Shown here: one piece after another, positions 1 through 13,191 of the stretch
Position numbering within the stretch: position 1 is the first letter of the stretch
Layout of the letters: every line of letters starts with the position of its first letter
Source of the DNA: Watersipora subatra
Taxonomy: Eukaryota; Bryozoa; Gymnolaemata; Cheilostomatida; Watersiporidae
Length of the DNA stretch: 64,000 nucleotides
Reading direction: 5' to 3'
Assembly (NCBI RefSeq): GCF_963576615.1
Contig: NC_088711.1
Span: 6,944,001-7,008,000, forward strand
Notes under the pieces: model-generated
What the model was told of the DNA's origin: nothing
Databases searched by the model: none
The model's input: the letters and a program-made list of their open reading frames with translations, nothing else
Translations under genes and position numbers: made by a program

Positions 1-302
1 ATGTGATGCGATGAAAGCAAGTATGCGACCAAGCAGACGAGCAATCATAAAAGTGGACATTTTGATTACATGGCAGACTTACACTGGGAATAGGCAGATG
101 TAGATCAGACCACTTACAAAACATTGCCTATTCATGTTTAATTTGGCTTGACTTTCACACACTTTGACTTTCGTTTCAAGGTATTCCGTATGTACACAGA
201 TTTTTATAACTTCTAGTGAGGTTTTACAGCAAGATCACTTATAAGTGTTTGCAATGGCAAATATGTAACCAAAAACATTAAATAAAAGTTGCTAGCTAAG
301 CC

Positions 303-1552
303 TAGTAGGTAGTAACTTACAATAGTGAAAGCTAGCAGGAACTTACAATAGTGAAAGCTAGTAGTAACTTACAATAGTGAAAGCTAGTAGGAACTTACAA
401 TAGTGAAACCTGGTAGGAACTTACAATAGTAAAAGCTAGTAGGAACTTACAATAGTGAAAGCTGGTAGGAACTTACAATAGTGACACCTGGTAGGAACTT
501 ACAATAGTGACACCTGGTAGGAACTTACAATAGTAAAAGCTAGTAGGAACTTACAATAGTGAAAGCTGGTGGAAACTTACAATAGTGACACCTGGTAGGA
601 ACTTACAATAGTAAAAGCTGGTGGAAACTTACAAGAGTGACACCTGGTAGGAACTTACAATAGTAAAAGCTAGTAGGAACTTACAATAGTGAAAGCTGGT
701 AGGAACTTACAATAGTGAAACCTGGTAGGAACTTACAATAGTAAAAGCTAGTAGGAACTTACAATAGTAAAAGCTAGTAGGAACTTACAATAGTGAAAGC
801 TGGTAGGAACTTACAATAGTGAAAGCTGGTAGGAACTTACAATAGTAAAAGCTAGTAGGAACTTACAATAGTGAAAGCTGGTAGGAACTTACAATAGTAA
901 AAGCTAGTAGGAACTTACAATAGTAAAAGCTAGTAGGAACTTACAATAGTGAAAGCTGGTAGGAACTTACAAGAGTGAAACCTGGTAGGAACTTACAATA
1001 GTAAAAGCTAGTAGGAACTTACAATAGTGAAAGCTGGTGGGAACTTACAATAGTAAAAGCTAGTAGGAACTTACAATAGTAAAAGCTAGTAGGAACTTAC
1101 AAGAGTGAAAGCTAGTAGGAACTTACAATAGTGAAAGCTAGTAGGAACTTACAATAGTGAAAGCTGGTAGGAACTTACAATAGTGAAAGCTGGTAGGAAC
1201 TTACAATAGTAAAAGCTAGTAGGAACTTACAATAGTGAAAGCTGGTAGGAACTTACAATAGTAAAAGCTAGTAGGAACTTACAATAGTAAAAGCTAGTAG
1301 GAACTTACAATAGTGAAAGCTGGTAGGAACTTACAAGAGTGAAACCTGGTAGGAACTTACAATAGTAAAAGCTAGTAGGAACTTACAATAGTGAAAGCTG
1401 GTGGGAACTTACAATAGTAAAAGCTAGTAGGAACTTACAATAGTAAAAGCTAGTAGGAACTTACAAGAGTGAAAGCTAGTAGGAACTTACAATAGTGAAA
1501 GCTGGTAGGAACTTACAAGAGTGAAACCTGGTAGGAACTTACAATAGTAAAA
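303..1552. repeat. 26-bp minisatellite (about 48 copies) containing the SLC49A3 exon 8 splice donor
   Basis: Tandem units of 26 bp built on AGGAACTTACAATAGTGAAA followed by GCTGGT or GCTAGT. On the minus strand each unit reads CTATTGTAAGTTCC, a full GTAAGT donor. The right-most unit is the real exon 8/intron junction at 1543, so the array extends from the exon end into the intron. Variants (GAAACC, GGTGGG, AAGAGTG) are arranged in a higher-order pattern; one block recurs exactly 364 bp apart (14 units). Confidence 0.95.
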
Positions 1553-4500
1553 GCCGCAATACAAATAATGGCGCAGGTGAAAAATATTTTGCAAATCTCT
1601 TCAAACTTCTTAGTCTTGTCAGCGAGAGCTCCGGTGATGCCGGCTCCAGCCAGCCCAGCCCCTATGTTCACCGCGCTGCATATACCAGCAAACGTGTCTA
1701 CCAAATATACAAGGTAAAACATCAACATACCGACTTGCATATAGCTGAGCAATAGAAATGACCTACACAAGCTTCCAATAAAACTGTAGTTCTAAGTTCT
1801 GTAGTTCTAACGCCAAGGAGTAGGTAGTAGAACTATTTAGCAGTGCGCATTTCACGAGAAAAACGTGCTCATTTCACCAGTCTATGGCATTGTTTAATTG
1901 CCAAAAAGGTTTGTGTAATTAACGTAGACAGTTTGAGGCGTAGACCGATTTACAGGTATGAAAATGTGGTACACAGTTTATCAGCCTACATTTTTGTCCA
2001 ATTACCGAAGGTTTTTCAAATTATCTAGAACATCAGCCAGATTTCTTTACATCTTATCTACAAGATAGGGCGTTACTACAATGCCCCTTTATGACAAGAA
2101 TAGCCTATTTCTTTATTTCACTCCAGTTTGCATAAAACTTCCAGACGCGTGAATGCCAACACTTGCTTTCTGTTACATATCGCTGTCAAAACCATTCTAC
2201 ATTCACAACACAACCAACTTTCAAACTGTATATTACACGGCAGCTTGCCGTTTTACTTTTAATATTGCATTTCAGAGATATAATAAACATATTTCATTAT
2301 AGCTGTTGTTAGTTAAATTACGTACAATAGTTTAGGTCTACAGCTTGAATTAATATTTATTTTATTATTGTAAAACATAAGTTTGAGAAAATCAAATCAT
2401 AAATCAATGACTTACTTTTTAACAACTTTGCTAGGGAGCGCATCACTTGATTAGCTATCAATGATCAAATCTTACAACGCAAAAGAGAGGAGACTAGACT
2501 GCGCGACCTTTAATAGATATTGTATACTTATACCAGATATTGTAATATAAACAATTTACCAATTACTCGTATACCTGGTTTCAACCCAACTTTACCTCAA
2601 AAATAAATTGTTAGTTACGCTTTTTTAGAGTCGTGCTCCCTCAAATTTATTTTATATCATCTCAAACAAGTCTCATTTACATTATACTCTGTCAATTCCT
2701 GCTGAGAACTACTTTTTTAACAACCAACAGTACCCTTTCTTTTATCTATAATTACTTTGGTCGTGGGCTGTATGACAGTGGAATTTCTAGTTACTAATAT
2801 TGTTTTTGCAAGCAATAGCGAATTTTTTATAAAAATCACAAATTTGAAATTTAAATCAGTGACTGACGTAGCTAATCATCATGCGTTGCCAGTCAATCTT
2901 ACAGTTTAACCGTAAAGTCTGGCTGGTGTAGAAAGAAACATATTCATATGAATGAACTGATGCAGTGTTTAAATTAGATGGTCACATACTTTAGTTCTAA
3001 GATCAAAGATCTTAATCAAGATCTTAACATCTTAACAAAGATCAGTAATGACAGCGACAGACATTAACCAATAGTTGCTCTGACACGCATGTATGTGGAA
3101 TTAGTAAATAAGTCAGCGTTTGTCAACAACTGTAAAGCTCTCACAACCATTGTTTAACAATTCTTTGCGCTTAAAAAATATGTGAAATAGCAAATATTAT
3201 GTATAATTACTATGCTAAGAATGTTGCCAACTGTAAGAACCAACCGGAATAGCCATAGGGACAAAGCATTTGTTGGAGGAGTGTGGTGATAGCCGTGTAG
3301 AGCGCGATTCCAGCTCCGCAGCATGCCACTACCATCCAATAGTCCTTAATTCTGACAATCTAAAGGAACAGCCAAATACAGACTTATAATAATAATCAAT
3401 CATTGCTAGAAAGTAATGAAGGACCGTGTTGAAAAAAACAAAAAGATAACAAAAGCAAGGGAAGACAACAGCTGCACAATGTAGCAAATACTAACATACG
3501 CACCTGCTTGAGTCCAGCCACAAAGCTCATCGACTCTTCTCCAGCGCTGGCAGAGGGAGGTGTGCGTGGCTTGGATGATGTAACGACAACCAAAGCCAAG
3601 ACTGCTGCCAAACCAGCTGGACCACAATTGACTGCAAGCTATAGAACACAATTAGTCTTCAGAGTTAATGAATTTCAGCGAATGTGAAAATGGGCAGAGT
3701 GGAGACACTGAGAGGCCTCTACCAGAGTAAATGCTTCAAACACTACATAAGATAAGACATCCTGTTAATGATTATGAGTAGGCTCATAATCATTAACAGG
3801 ATGATGACAACTTGGCAGATTCTGCTCACCAGTTAAATATAATCAGTTTTTCATAGTTCAAACGTTAGACTCAAATCAATTAAATATATCGTGTTACATA
3901 AAAATCAAATAAGTAACTAAATCAGAGACCAAAATCTGAGGCCGCAAACAAACTGGACAACTTGCAAGGTTATTGTATTGCATGCCTTTGCCGGTCCAAC
4001 GTTGCTACGCACAGGCAAGTGCAAACTTGCCTGAAGTAAGCATAGCAATAATAGTTTAAAAATAAAGTTTTAAATTAGCAAATGAAACATAATAAAACTA
4101 GAAATTCCATGGCACTGTAGTGCAGTAGGAGTACTGCAATGGTAGCTGCTATGGTAGCTGCAATGTACTGGGTGTTATTATGTACAACAAATAGCAATAA
4201 TGAGAGGAAAAGATTATACAGTTAAACATTGATAACTCAAACTTCACAGGACCGAGTGAAAGTATTCAAGTTATCAGAGCGTTCAAGTTATCAGAGCACT
4301 GTCATAAGTCCATGTATTTATTAGTAGATACATGTACATATACAAACTATAATATAAATCAAAAGCGTGAATGTTTTGTTTCAAATTAAATGCTTCTAAT
4401 GTAGAGTTTAAAAATTTTTTGTAAGAAAGTAGAGATTTTTCTATCACTTGAAATTTGTTTGTTGTTTTATGTGATGTGACTGCCAGGACTTTTTTAAATT

Positions 4501-7500
4501 AAAATTGGTAAAACTTGATCGCTGTTGAAATGCTCAGAAAAAAGACATATTTCTCATTTAACCAAGATCAATTTTGCCGATTTTACTTGAAGTTTATGCG
4601 AAGGTCACCTCGCTTTTCCTTGCCTTCAAAGGACCATCCCATCGCTAAGCGGATGTTTGGTAAAAATCAATTTTCACTAAACCTTTAGAAAATTCGTTGA
4701 CAAAAATATTTTGCCGATGATGGTAATAACGAAGCCTACGAACTACTAAAAGTTGAGGTTTATCTCTATGGCTTGGAATAAAGTGAGTGGTAGCCGTTGG
4801 GCAAAAAACTGTTCGAGTTAACGAAGTTGAGGTCGAGTTATCTGAAGCAATTTATCATTGCATGGTAACGGACCAAACGAAACCGTTCGAGTTAACCATG
4901 TGTTCGAGCTATCCGAGGGCGAGTTATCCATGTTTGACTGTACCACATTTTCGTATCTGTAAATCGGTCTACGGTCTATGCCTCAAACGGTCTACCTTCA
5001 TTACAGAAACCTTCGGCAATGGGACAATGCCATAGACAGGTGAAATGTGCACGTTTTTTTCGTGAAATACGCACGGCTTTATTGTTCGTTCTACTATCTG
5101 TCGCACGGCTTTATGGGAGTTTTGTTGGCTGGTCTTAATTTTGATTAAAAAGGCTTGTCAAATTTTAATGGCGATTTTAGGCCAAATTATTCTTTCTAGT
5201 TATGTATAATCTGATCAGATGGGTAAGTTTTAAGATATTGCCGGCACTTTTCAAAGGCTTGGTAACATGTTTAAATAGGTTTATGTGTTTTGTATCATTA
5301 TTATACTTAAACGACTCCACAGAAAAATGGTTAAATTTTTTGATGGGATTTCAGAACAAGGGTTTGGGTATGGCCATTGACGGATAATTTTCCGGAGTTG
5401 TGTGCGCATATGCATTTATTATAAGACTCCCAAACACTCGCATGGCTCGTGTTTGGTCGTGAGATAATTTATAGCAGAAAATATGGCAAAGAATAATAAT
5501 AATTTTTACTAAAATAAGGGTAGTTTTCGTCTGTCAGAAGCCAGTCAACAGTTGGAAAAAACATTGCGTCGCGTAGGTTTTAGACTCGCAGCTTTCAGAA
5601 TGGTAAAACAACAGCTGCGACACTCAACTGCTCCCTGGCATATGGAATAATCGATCCGAATAATTGTATGCATGGTTATTACAGCTGACGATCTCTCACA
5701 GCACATTAGATGGCCGAGGTAGGGTTACTATTATTGATGTTACTACTGTTATATGCTGCTTATATGGTGCTCATTATTACTGTAATCACCAGCTGCTATA
5801 ACAGAGCAATGGGTTAACACACTCTGGAGTTATTAGGAGTTAATACTACTATTATTGACAGTATTCTTATTCCTCAACAACATACAATAAGATATACAGA
5901 ATAAGGAGGGGGCCTACCAAAGTTTGAAATTCTCTGGCGAGAACTGCGTCATTCTCTGTGGGACGGACAATTCCTGGTGAGAGAAGGCTGCCAACTAGAA
6001 TCCCCAGAGGGTTAGCTAAAAAACCAACAAAGATAATTTGTCTCCTTTTAGGACTCGTCTTCTCTTTTTTGAGAGTGACCAACTACTACACATAATTTCA
6101 CTCCAACCATGCATCCTCAGACAGTCAGTACTGTTCGATGATTCAAGTAATTCGAGAAATTTTACCAAAAAATATATCCACGAAATATTACTTATTAGAA
6201 AACTGACTTTGAAGTTATCCATCAGATGTATTTTTGCATCATTCTATAGATATAATGTCTAGTGCTATATACTGTTCAGGCATGTACTAATGTATTCAAC
6301 TGGACTCGTTACATATATTCTATAGATATAATGTCTAGTGCTCTTGTCAGTGTTTGTCTTTAGTATTTCCAACCTAAATTGTTGAAACAATATCTGCACA
6401 TGTTATCATCTTGGATCCATCTCTGTGTCTACTGAGAGCCACTCCCTCTTTACAACTGTTCACTAGTGAGGTTATTATTTGGCGCCATACAGTCACCAAA
6501 TCGAGAGCAGCGCTGGTTGCTTACCCATAGAAGCGATAGTGTTTGCCAGGGCACGATGCTCCTCCGGAAACCAAAGAGCTGCAAGTTTTGTTGTAGCGAA
6601 CATGTTGTAAGGTTGAGCAATGGCTGCTATACTCTGACCTAAATATAAGCCAATAGAAAAGATAATGTGAGACAAGAAAAAAAAGTGACTTCTAACAAGC
6701 AAATATAAAGAATGCAATGGTGATAACATTACATATAACATGGTGGTAACATTACATATAACATGGTGGTAACATTACATATAACATGGTGGTAACATTG
6801 CATATAACATGGTGGTAACATTACATATAACATGGTGATAACATTACATATAACATGGTGATAACATTACATATAACATGGTGGTAGCATTACATATAAC
6901 ATGGTGATAACATTACATATAACATGGTGGTAACATTACATATAACATGGTGATAACATTACATATAACATGGTGGCAGCATTACATATAACATGGTGAT
7001 AACATTACATATAATATGGTGGTAACATTACATATAACATGGTGGTAGCATTGAATATAACATGGTGGCAGCATTACATATAACAAGGTGATAACATTGC
7101 ATATAATATGGTGGTAACATTGCATATAATATGGTGGTAACATTGCATATAATATGGTGGTAACATTGCATATAACATGGTGGTAGCATCACATATAACA
7201 TGGTGGCAGCATTACATATAACATGGTGGTAACATTGCATATAACATGGTGGTAGCATTACATATAACATGGTGGTAACATTACATATAACATGGAGGTA
7301 ACATTGCATATAACACGGTGGTAACATTCCATATAACATGGTGATAACATTGCATATAACATGGTGGCAGCATTACATATAACATGGTGGTAACCTTACA
7401 TATAATATGGTGGTAACATTACATATAACATGGTGATAGCATTACTTAAAATATGGGGGCAGCATCACATATAACATGGTGGCAGCATTACATATAACAT

Positions 7501-10500
7501 GGTGGCAGCATTACATATAACATGGTGGCAGCATTACATATAACATGGTGGTAACATTACTTAAAATATGGGGGCAGCATCACATATAACATGGTGGCAG
7601 CATTACATATAACATGGTGGTAGCATTACATATAACATGGTGGCAGCATTACATATAACATGGTGGTAGCATTACATATAACATGGTGGTAACATTACAT
7701 ATAACATGGTGGCAGCATTACATATAACATGGTGGCAGCATTACATATAACATGGTGGTAGCATTACATATAACATGGTGGTAACATTACATATAACATG
7801 GTGGCAGCATTACATATAACATGGTGGTAGCATTACATATAACATGGCGCTAGCATTACATATAACATGAATATATAGATAGGCTCCAGATATGCCACAA
7901 GCTTTATCAATAGAACTAGAACTATGATAGAGTTGAAAATATAAAGAAGACATTCGACTACCAAAAGTTAAACCGTAAGATAAAATACGCACCGATGAAC
8001 GTAACTACTATGAGTGTGTCAGGAGGAATTACTCCTGGATACGCGCTGAGCAGCTTGATAGCGGCTCCAACAAAGTTTAACCAGGCACCAGCTATGATCT
8101 GTAACAAGTTAGAGTACTAGCGGTGATTTGTTGTGGTGGTAGAATAGCATATGATGGGCTATAATAAGATCCTGAACGAGTGCTTCCTCTAATCTAGAAT
8201 GTCTTAAAGAGCAGCCGAACCTTGGATATAGAAAATTATGTTTTGGTGCACTCATCCCTGTTTAAATCAGCTGAACTAGAAGATGGCAAATTGAACCCTT
8301 CATCAGATAACACAAAGTACTGATAAGGCAGATTATGTCATGTGACACAAGAGAAACTCAGCCAGTCTACACTATCACTCGCTGGTCAATGAAGTATACT
8401 AATCCTATTAGCAATGGTTAGCAGCACTTATTGTATGACAGCTGATTCACACCAAGTCCACACCCTTTCATGAAGCACACAATCTGCATACAGCACGATG
8501 TTGTATCTGAAACAGGGCCCTTTCAAGTTGGAACCAGGCGACAGACTATTAACCGTAACGAGTAGGTTTTGTTTCAAGGAACAAATTATTACATTTCGAT
8601 ACTTATAAGAAAGACTAAATAAGCATCTGCATGTCTATTGGCCATTCGGTAAAGCAGAGGTCCTCAAGCGCGTCACCACTCGTTAAGATGCGGGCAGACC
8701 AGTACTAGTTCCTCAGTACTAGGGTCTCAGGAAACAAATAGCACTCTGGTTCATAAGTCTAGACTGCTGTGCATTAACATAAAGCAAGGCTATCTCCCTT
8801 TCACACGACCTTCATGTATTATTATTTTACAATTGTCTTTATTCCTGTTGTATCTGCGTTGGCTGCAGCAGAACTATATTGTCTATGTTTCAATTTACCG
8901 TACAAGTACATGCTAGGTTATTGGATTAAGTGATGCGCATGGTTTAAATAGAGAGTGATATTTTATCAAAGGATGCCACACTGAAAAGTCGATTAATGAA
9001 AATATGCAGAAAAGTTCACCTAACCAACCTGGATACTATAAAGTTAGTTGTGCGCTATGCAGTTCTCAACTAGTAGGTACAACTACAGGCTATATTAATA
9101 ATACATAAAGTATGTCAACACATTTTACCTTTAAAAGACACAAATGGTCAAATCATTAATTTTGGTCAATCAAATATTTTCAAACAATTTACCAATGTAA
9201 CAATGCTGTTCAACTTAAACAACTGTGACCAGACACTTTCGAAGTAGATAGTTTAAGTCTTGCCAGCATGCATATCTACTGAGTAAAAGATTAGTCAATC
9301 GAAAATTGTTCCAAATGCGCAAAAAGCCAGTTAAAGCTTTCACCTTTACATCTCCTTTTCCGCAAGAGGTACAATAGAACTAGAGCACTGTGCTTATTGC
9401 AATAGTACAGAAGAAAATAGAGAAGTGGGTGGGCAACTACTAATTTATTGCTTCTTTAAAATTATTAATATCACAGAATTCACAGCTACTCAAGCCTAGG
9501 TTTTTGACTTCCAGTAAATATGATTGTCAGTAAAATTGAAAACCAAGGTTAAACAACTCCTGTGAAAATTTGATGAAATGAATTCCTATTATAAATTCTG
9601 TCACTACCAATTTCGGTGTCACTCGCGATGTCTTTAACATTACTGAAAACAAATAAAAATTTTATAAATATATGAAGGCTAGTATTTTCATAACTTTGTT
9701 CTGATAAGCACTTTTTTCCATGTGTATAAGACCACCTAGAATGAAAAAGTAGGTAACACATGCATATGTCAGACATTCTCTAAACTTAGCGAACCTTCTA
9801 GACATTATCCTTACGAAAGTATAATACCTCTTTCAAGGGTTTGCCCAGCACACGCAGCAGATAAGTTCTGTGTAGTAGATTAGTGCAAGTTATTAGACAT
9901 GTAAATGGCCAACCAACACACGTTTAGTGAGGTGAGAGCCAAGATGACGTAGTCAAGACATGCACACATTCATGCTAAGCTCACCCCTGCACGAAGACCC
10001 AAATGGTCTAAGATGAAAGCGGACACCATGCCAAAGACGACTGAAGCTACCATATAGACCATGGCGAGGTAGTTGACAACATCAACACTAGTGTGGTAGA
10101 AAGTAGCGGAAAGATCGGCTATAGATGCGTAGGATATCCATATCTACAATATATTCAATGAAAGCCATGAAAACGCATATTAAATTTTTGAAGAGTTGAA
10201 AAGTTACTGACAAGCCTCTTCAGCTGATGAGAGACCACTCTATAATAAAGAGGCAACTCTATGATAAGGGACAACTCTATAAGGAGCAACTCTATGATAA
10301 GGGACAACTCTATAAGGAGCAACTCTATGATAAGGGACAACTCTATAAGGAGCAACTCTATGATAAGGGACAACTCTATAAGGAGCAACTCTATGAAAAG
10401 GGCAACTCTATAATCAGTGCCAACTCTATGGAAATGACAACTCTATGATAAGGGAGAACTTTATGATGAAAGAATATTCTAGGAAATTAAAACATCAGTC

Positions 10501-10964
10501 AGCCTTCTGAAGTAAGTTATACCGACTTTAATATTAGGGCAGCACGTACCATGTCATATTGCATAACAGTCTGAGACAATGCGAATGTAGTTAAATCGCA
10601 GGCCATTGAGTATATCTCACAGCTTGATAACCACATTTTCAATGCTTCCCTTGAAATCGTAGAAAAAGTGATAGTTACATCGCAGAATGGCAGTTATTTA
10701 GCAAACAATCTGTTTGCCATGATAGAGTTAAACCAGACATAATCATACGTTTGTCCAAATGTTCAGCTAAAATTTGATAGAACTGATAAAAGGAAAAACT
10801 GTAGAATTTCACTCTGCCATGACATTGAGAGAACCTACCATAGCATTGGAGCATTGGAGAAGCGAAAGCACAAAAAGTATAAACCATCGCCTTTTGTATA
10901 GTTTGAAAGTGGGTGGCTCATAGTTAGTAGAGAGGGCATCTTCATCCTCCTCGGGCTGACCCAT
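1543..10964 (-). CDS. SLC49A3: SLC49A3-like (MFSD7) major-facilitator transporter, 8 exons, C-terminus off window
   Basis: Predicted multi-pass membrane transporter of the SLC49 group of the major facilitator superfamily; substrate not known from sequence. Coding exons on the minus strand, in order: 10839-10964, 9985-10143, 7993-8098, 6525-6638, 5918-6015, 3504-3638, 3245-3359, 1543-1697. All have GT-AG borders and matching phases, totalling 1008 nt (336 codons). The start is the ATG at 10964 (MGQPEEDEDALSTNYEPP), an acidic N-tail followed by the basic KLYKRRW that precedes helix 1. Family landmarks are QCSNAM at the end of exon 1, TTKLAALWFPEEHRALAN, SMANPLGILVGSLLSPGIV across exons 4-5, LCPYGYSDTFAGICSAVNIG across exons 7-8, and the loop GALADKTKKFEE. 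Human SLC49A3 is longer, so perhaps 120-200 C-terminal residues lie left of base 1. Exon 8 ends inside the first unit of a 26-bp minisatellite. FLVCR1/2 or SLC49A4 are less likely alternatives because PSASAGEESMSFVAGLKQ resembles the SLC49A3 central loop. Confidence 0.85.
1840..1985 (+). repeat. Dispersed repeat, copy 1 (inverted partner at about 4943-5085)
   Basis: The stretch with GCGCATTTCACGAGAAAAACGT, GTCTATGGCATTGT, TTTGAGGCGTAGACCG and GAAAATGTGGTA matches the reverse complement of 4943-5085 at most positions. It is noncoding and otherwise unidentified; probably part of a transposable element. Confidence 0.65.
1986..3244. other. Noncoding stretch, intron 7 of the SLC49A3-like gene
   Basis: AT-rich intronic sequence with no exon, RNA gene or repeat array that I can support. 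Short microrepeats of AAGATC/ATCTTAAC lie at about 3000-3050. Confidence 0.4.
3758..3803. repeat. Perfect inverted repeat (21-bp arms, 4-nt loop)
   Basis: Arms 3758-3778 and 3783-3803 are exact reverse complements (CATCCTGTTAATGATTATGAG), separated by TAGG. It lies in intron 5 of the SLC49A3-like gene. It has no run of T and no recognised RNA family. Confidence 0.85.
4219..4940. mobile_element. Non-autonomous pogo/Tc1-mariner-type DNA transposon with TA target duplication
   Basis: Left end CAGTTAAACATTGATAACTC and right end GAGTTATCCATGTTTGACTG form near-perfect terminal inverted repeats. TA dinucleotides flank both sides (4217-4218 and 4941-4942). Near both ends are variants of TTCGAGTTA/TCAAGTTATC, typical subterminal repeats. 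There is no transposase ORF, so this is a MITE or internally deleted copy. It lies in intron 5 of the SLC49A3-like gene and has inserted at the edge of the dispersed repeat at 4943-5085. Confidence 0.75.
4943..5085 (-). repeat. Dispersed repeat, copy 2 (inverted relative to 1840-1985)
   Basis: The reverse complement shares ATTTCACGAAAAAAACGTG, GTCTATGGCATTGT, GAGGCATAGACCG, CGATTTACAGATACGAAAAT with copy 1. The pogo-type element abuts it at a TA, which suggests the element inserted into this repeat or that the two form one composite element. Confidence 0.65.
6721..7870. repeat. 23-bp minisatellite, about 50 copies
   Basis: Units are CATATAACATGGTGGTAACA plus TTA, with point variants (GATAACATT, GGCAGCATT, AATATGG). 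The array lies in intron 3 of the SLC49A3-like gene, about 80 bp upstream (in transcript sense) of the exon 4 acceptor. No splice site is inside the unit. Apparent ORFs across it are period artefacts. Confidence 0.95.
10234..10450. repeat. 33-bp minisatellite, about 5-6 copies
   Basis: Alternating AACTCTATGATAAGGGAC and AACTCTATAAGGAGC blocks give a 33-bp unit in intron 1 of the SLC49A3-like gene. The period is a multiple of three, so both strands stay open, but there is no coding evidence. Confidence 0.9.
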
Positions 10965-11418
10965 TTTGTTTTTGACGGTCAAAAGGTTGCTCTATACAAC
11001 AAAGAACAGGTAATTTAGTGATAATCCATAGTGCCACAGTAGTTTCCCTATTAGCCGAAATGTTCAAGTGTTTGTGGAAACACAGAATGTTATTATTCTC
11101 ATAGCTCTTATATATCATTAAACTCATCCAACTAGTAATGCAGATAAAAAAGACTACAGTTGAGAAGTGAGCAGAATATTTGTTAGATGTGTCTGTGCTA
11201 TATTTAGCTATTAGAAGATATCTGAGTTAAGTGTTAGGGATACACCTATGGCTGTGCATGGCTACAAAGCTTAGCCTAGTAACACCTACCGGTAACTTAA
11301 ATAAAAACTAACTAACAGAAAGCACATGAACACAACACTCAGCGTGATGTCATTGTTTTATGTCAATGTCAAAAATGTCAGAGAAAAAATCGGAAGAAAT
11401 CAATTGCAACTTTGAATC
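10965..11418. other. Putative 5' flank of the SLC49A3-like gene
   Basis: Sequence upstream of the ATG at 10964. It probably holds the 5' UTR and promoter, but no TATA box, initiator or upstream exon could be assigned. Confidence 0.3.
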
Positions 11419-11658
11419 AATTAAACTATATAGACTTAGCCAGACTACTGACAATTAAACTATATAGACTTAGCCAGACTACTGACAATTAAACTATATA
11501 GACTTAGCCAGACTACTGACAATTAAACTATATAGACTTAGCCAGACTACTGACAATTAAACTATATAGACTTAGCCAGACTACTGACAATTAAACTATA
11601 TCGACTTAGCCAGACTACTGACAATTAAACTATATAGACTTAGCCAGACTGACAATTA
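11419..11658. repeat. 34-bp minisatellite, 7 copies
   Basis: Nearly identical units AATTAAACTATATAGACTTA + GCCAGACTACTGAC. One copy has TATATCGAC; the last is truncated. It lies upstream of the SLC49A3-like gene and has no coding potential. Confidence 0.95.
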
Positions 11659-13191
11659 AATATAGTGCAGAATGTTGGCTTTATGGCTTTACCCCTACAT
11701 CCTGATGTATTTAAGCAATCACGGTGATGTGACTAGAATGGACATTAAATCGTTACTCAATACAGTTATGGACACACACTTGCAGATTTGAACACCACTA
11801 TCGTACAACTCCACACAAATACAGATATTGAGTGACACCAAAGTAGGGCGCCACAGAGACTTCAAAGTCTCATCTACACAGGTGTGCCCTGCCACCATTT
11901 GGTGATACCATCAGCCTAAATGTGTTTAACCTCATGACTCAAAACATTAGAAACCCTAGCCGAGACTCCTTCTATAACCTACAGACGATGCATAACTGCT
12001 GACTTCATAACTGCTAACAGTTTAAAAGACGATCAGGCTAAACATCAGGAATATACAAGGGGTGTTAAAAGGGTATTGGAATTGCTGTTTTAGTTATTGT
12101 TTTATTAAAGTAATTAAAGCAAAAAAGTCACAAAATTCTCAGTTAGTGATCTAAATATATGGATCACCCTCAAAATACTCTGTTACTGTCTATACATGTC
12201 TGCATCGCTTATACCACATGTCTATGCCATATCTTAAATCCTCTAGTCTTAGGTTGTTATGCACATAAGTTTTGCAAGTTTGAATAGCCAAAATGACCAT
12301 GAAACAATCTCCTTTTGTTGTAGATTTGGTCTTCAGAAACAAATGGATGGTCCAAAACAATAACACAACTATGTTAACCACTCTTTGGTATTCTAGGCCC
12401 TTTGAGTGTGACGTTCTCATGTGCAAACACCATGAGTTTGCACGGTATTGTTCAGGTCTCCTGATTATCACATAATCCTTTGAAAATTTCAAAATCTTTA
12501 TGTGTACATTAGCTGTAACAGTGGTACTTGCAGGTAGGTACTTGATGCACCAGTTCCCTAGAATCAAAGAACAGTACCAGCAAAGTCTTGACTAAAAGGC
12601 TACACATTCGAGCTTTTTTAAGGTGAGGAGACTGTCATTGACATGACTGCGTTTTCGTTTCAGGGTCATACCCGCACAACCATGATCGATAAATCAATAA
12701 AGTTAGGATCAGACTCTTGCATTTCTGGCCATTCCTTGCAGACCGTCACTTTACCATCCTTTTGATCGTCACTCAGCAGCTATAGAAAAAACATATCTGA
12801 GACATGTCTCATACTCAGATCTTCACTCAAAATGGCGTGAACTTATGCGATTGACCAACTACTACCATTTTTAAATGCCTCTCGCATAGGATCATCCGCT
12901 TCTTGCCATCACTGTCCTTCACCATAATAACCGAGCTCGCTAACAATGTAACTCAATGCCGTGGGCCACTGAAGTGTACTACACCTTAGAGATATCCTAC
13001 TTTTAGTGTAAGTCTAGATGTATTGTTTAGTTCATTATTGTACTTTTTATTTGCTACTGTGCTTTTACTGCTCTTCGCTTAATAAAGATAGGCATTAGCC
13101 ATTTATACAACAGGCCTTGTCTCTTAGCATGGGAATCTTAGCATATAAAAACCCTTGCGGTTGATAATCATAAAACTTAGGCAATATTAAT
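11659..13191. other. Intergenic stretch with no supported gene
   Basis: No exon chain, RNA gene or repeat array could be supported. A minus-strand open frame at 12190-12567 (125 aa) shows no recognisable domain and is probably chance. The stretch ends at the TTAAT target duplication of the copia insertion. Confidence 0.4.

Noticed and set aside
303-1552. CRISPR-like array
   Set aside because: Units are contiguous 26-bp tandem repeats with no unique spacers, and the DNA is eukaryotic.
12190-12567. 125-codon minus-strand ORF
   Set aside because: No recognisable domain, composition typical of chance AT-rich reading, no splice partners found.
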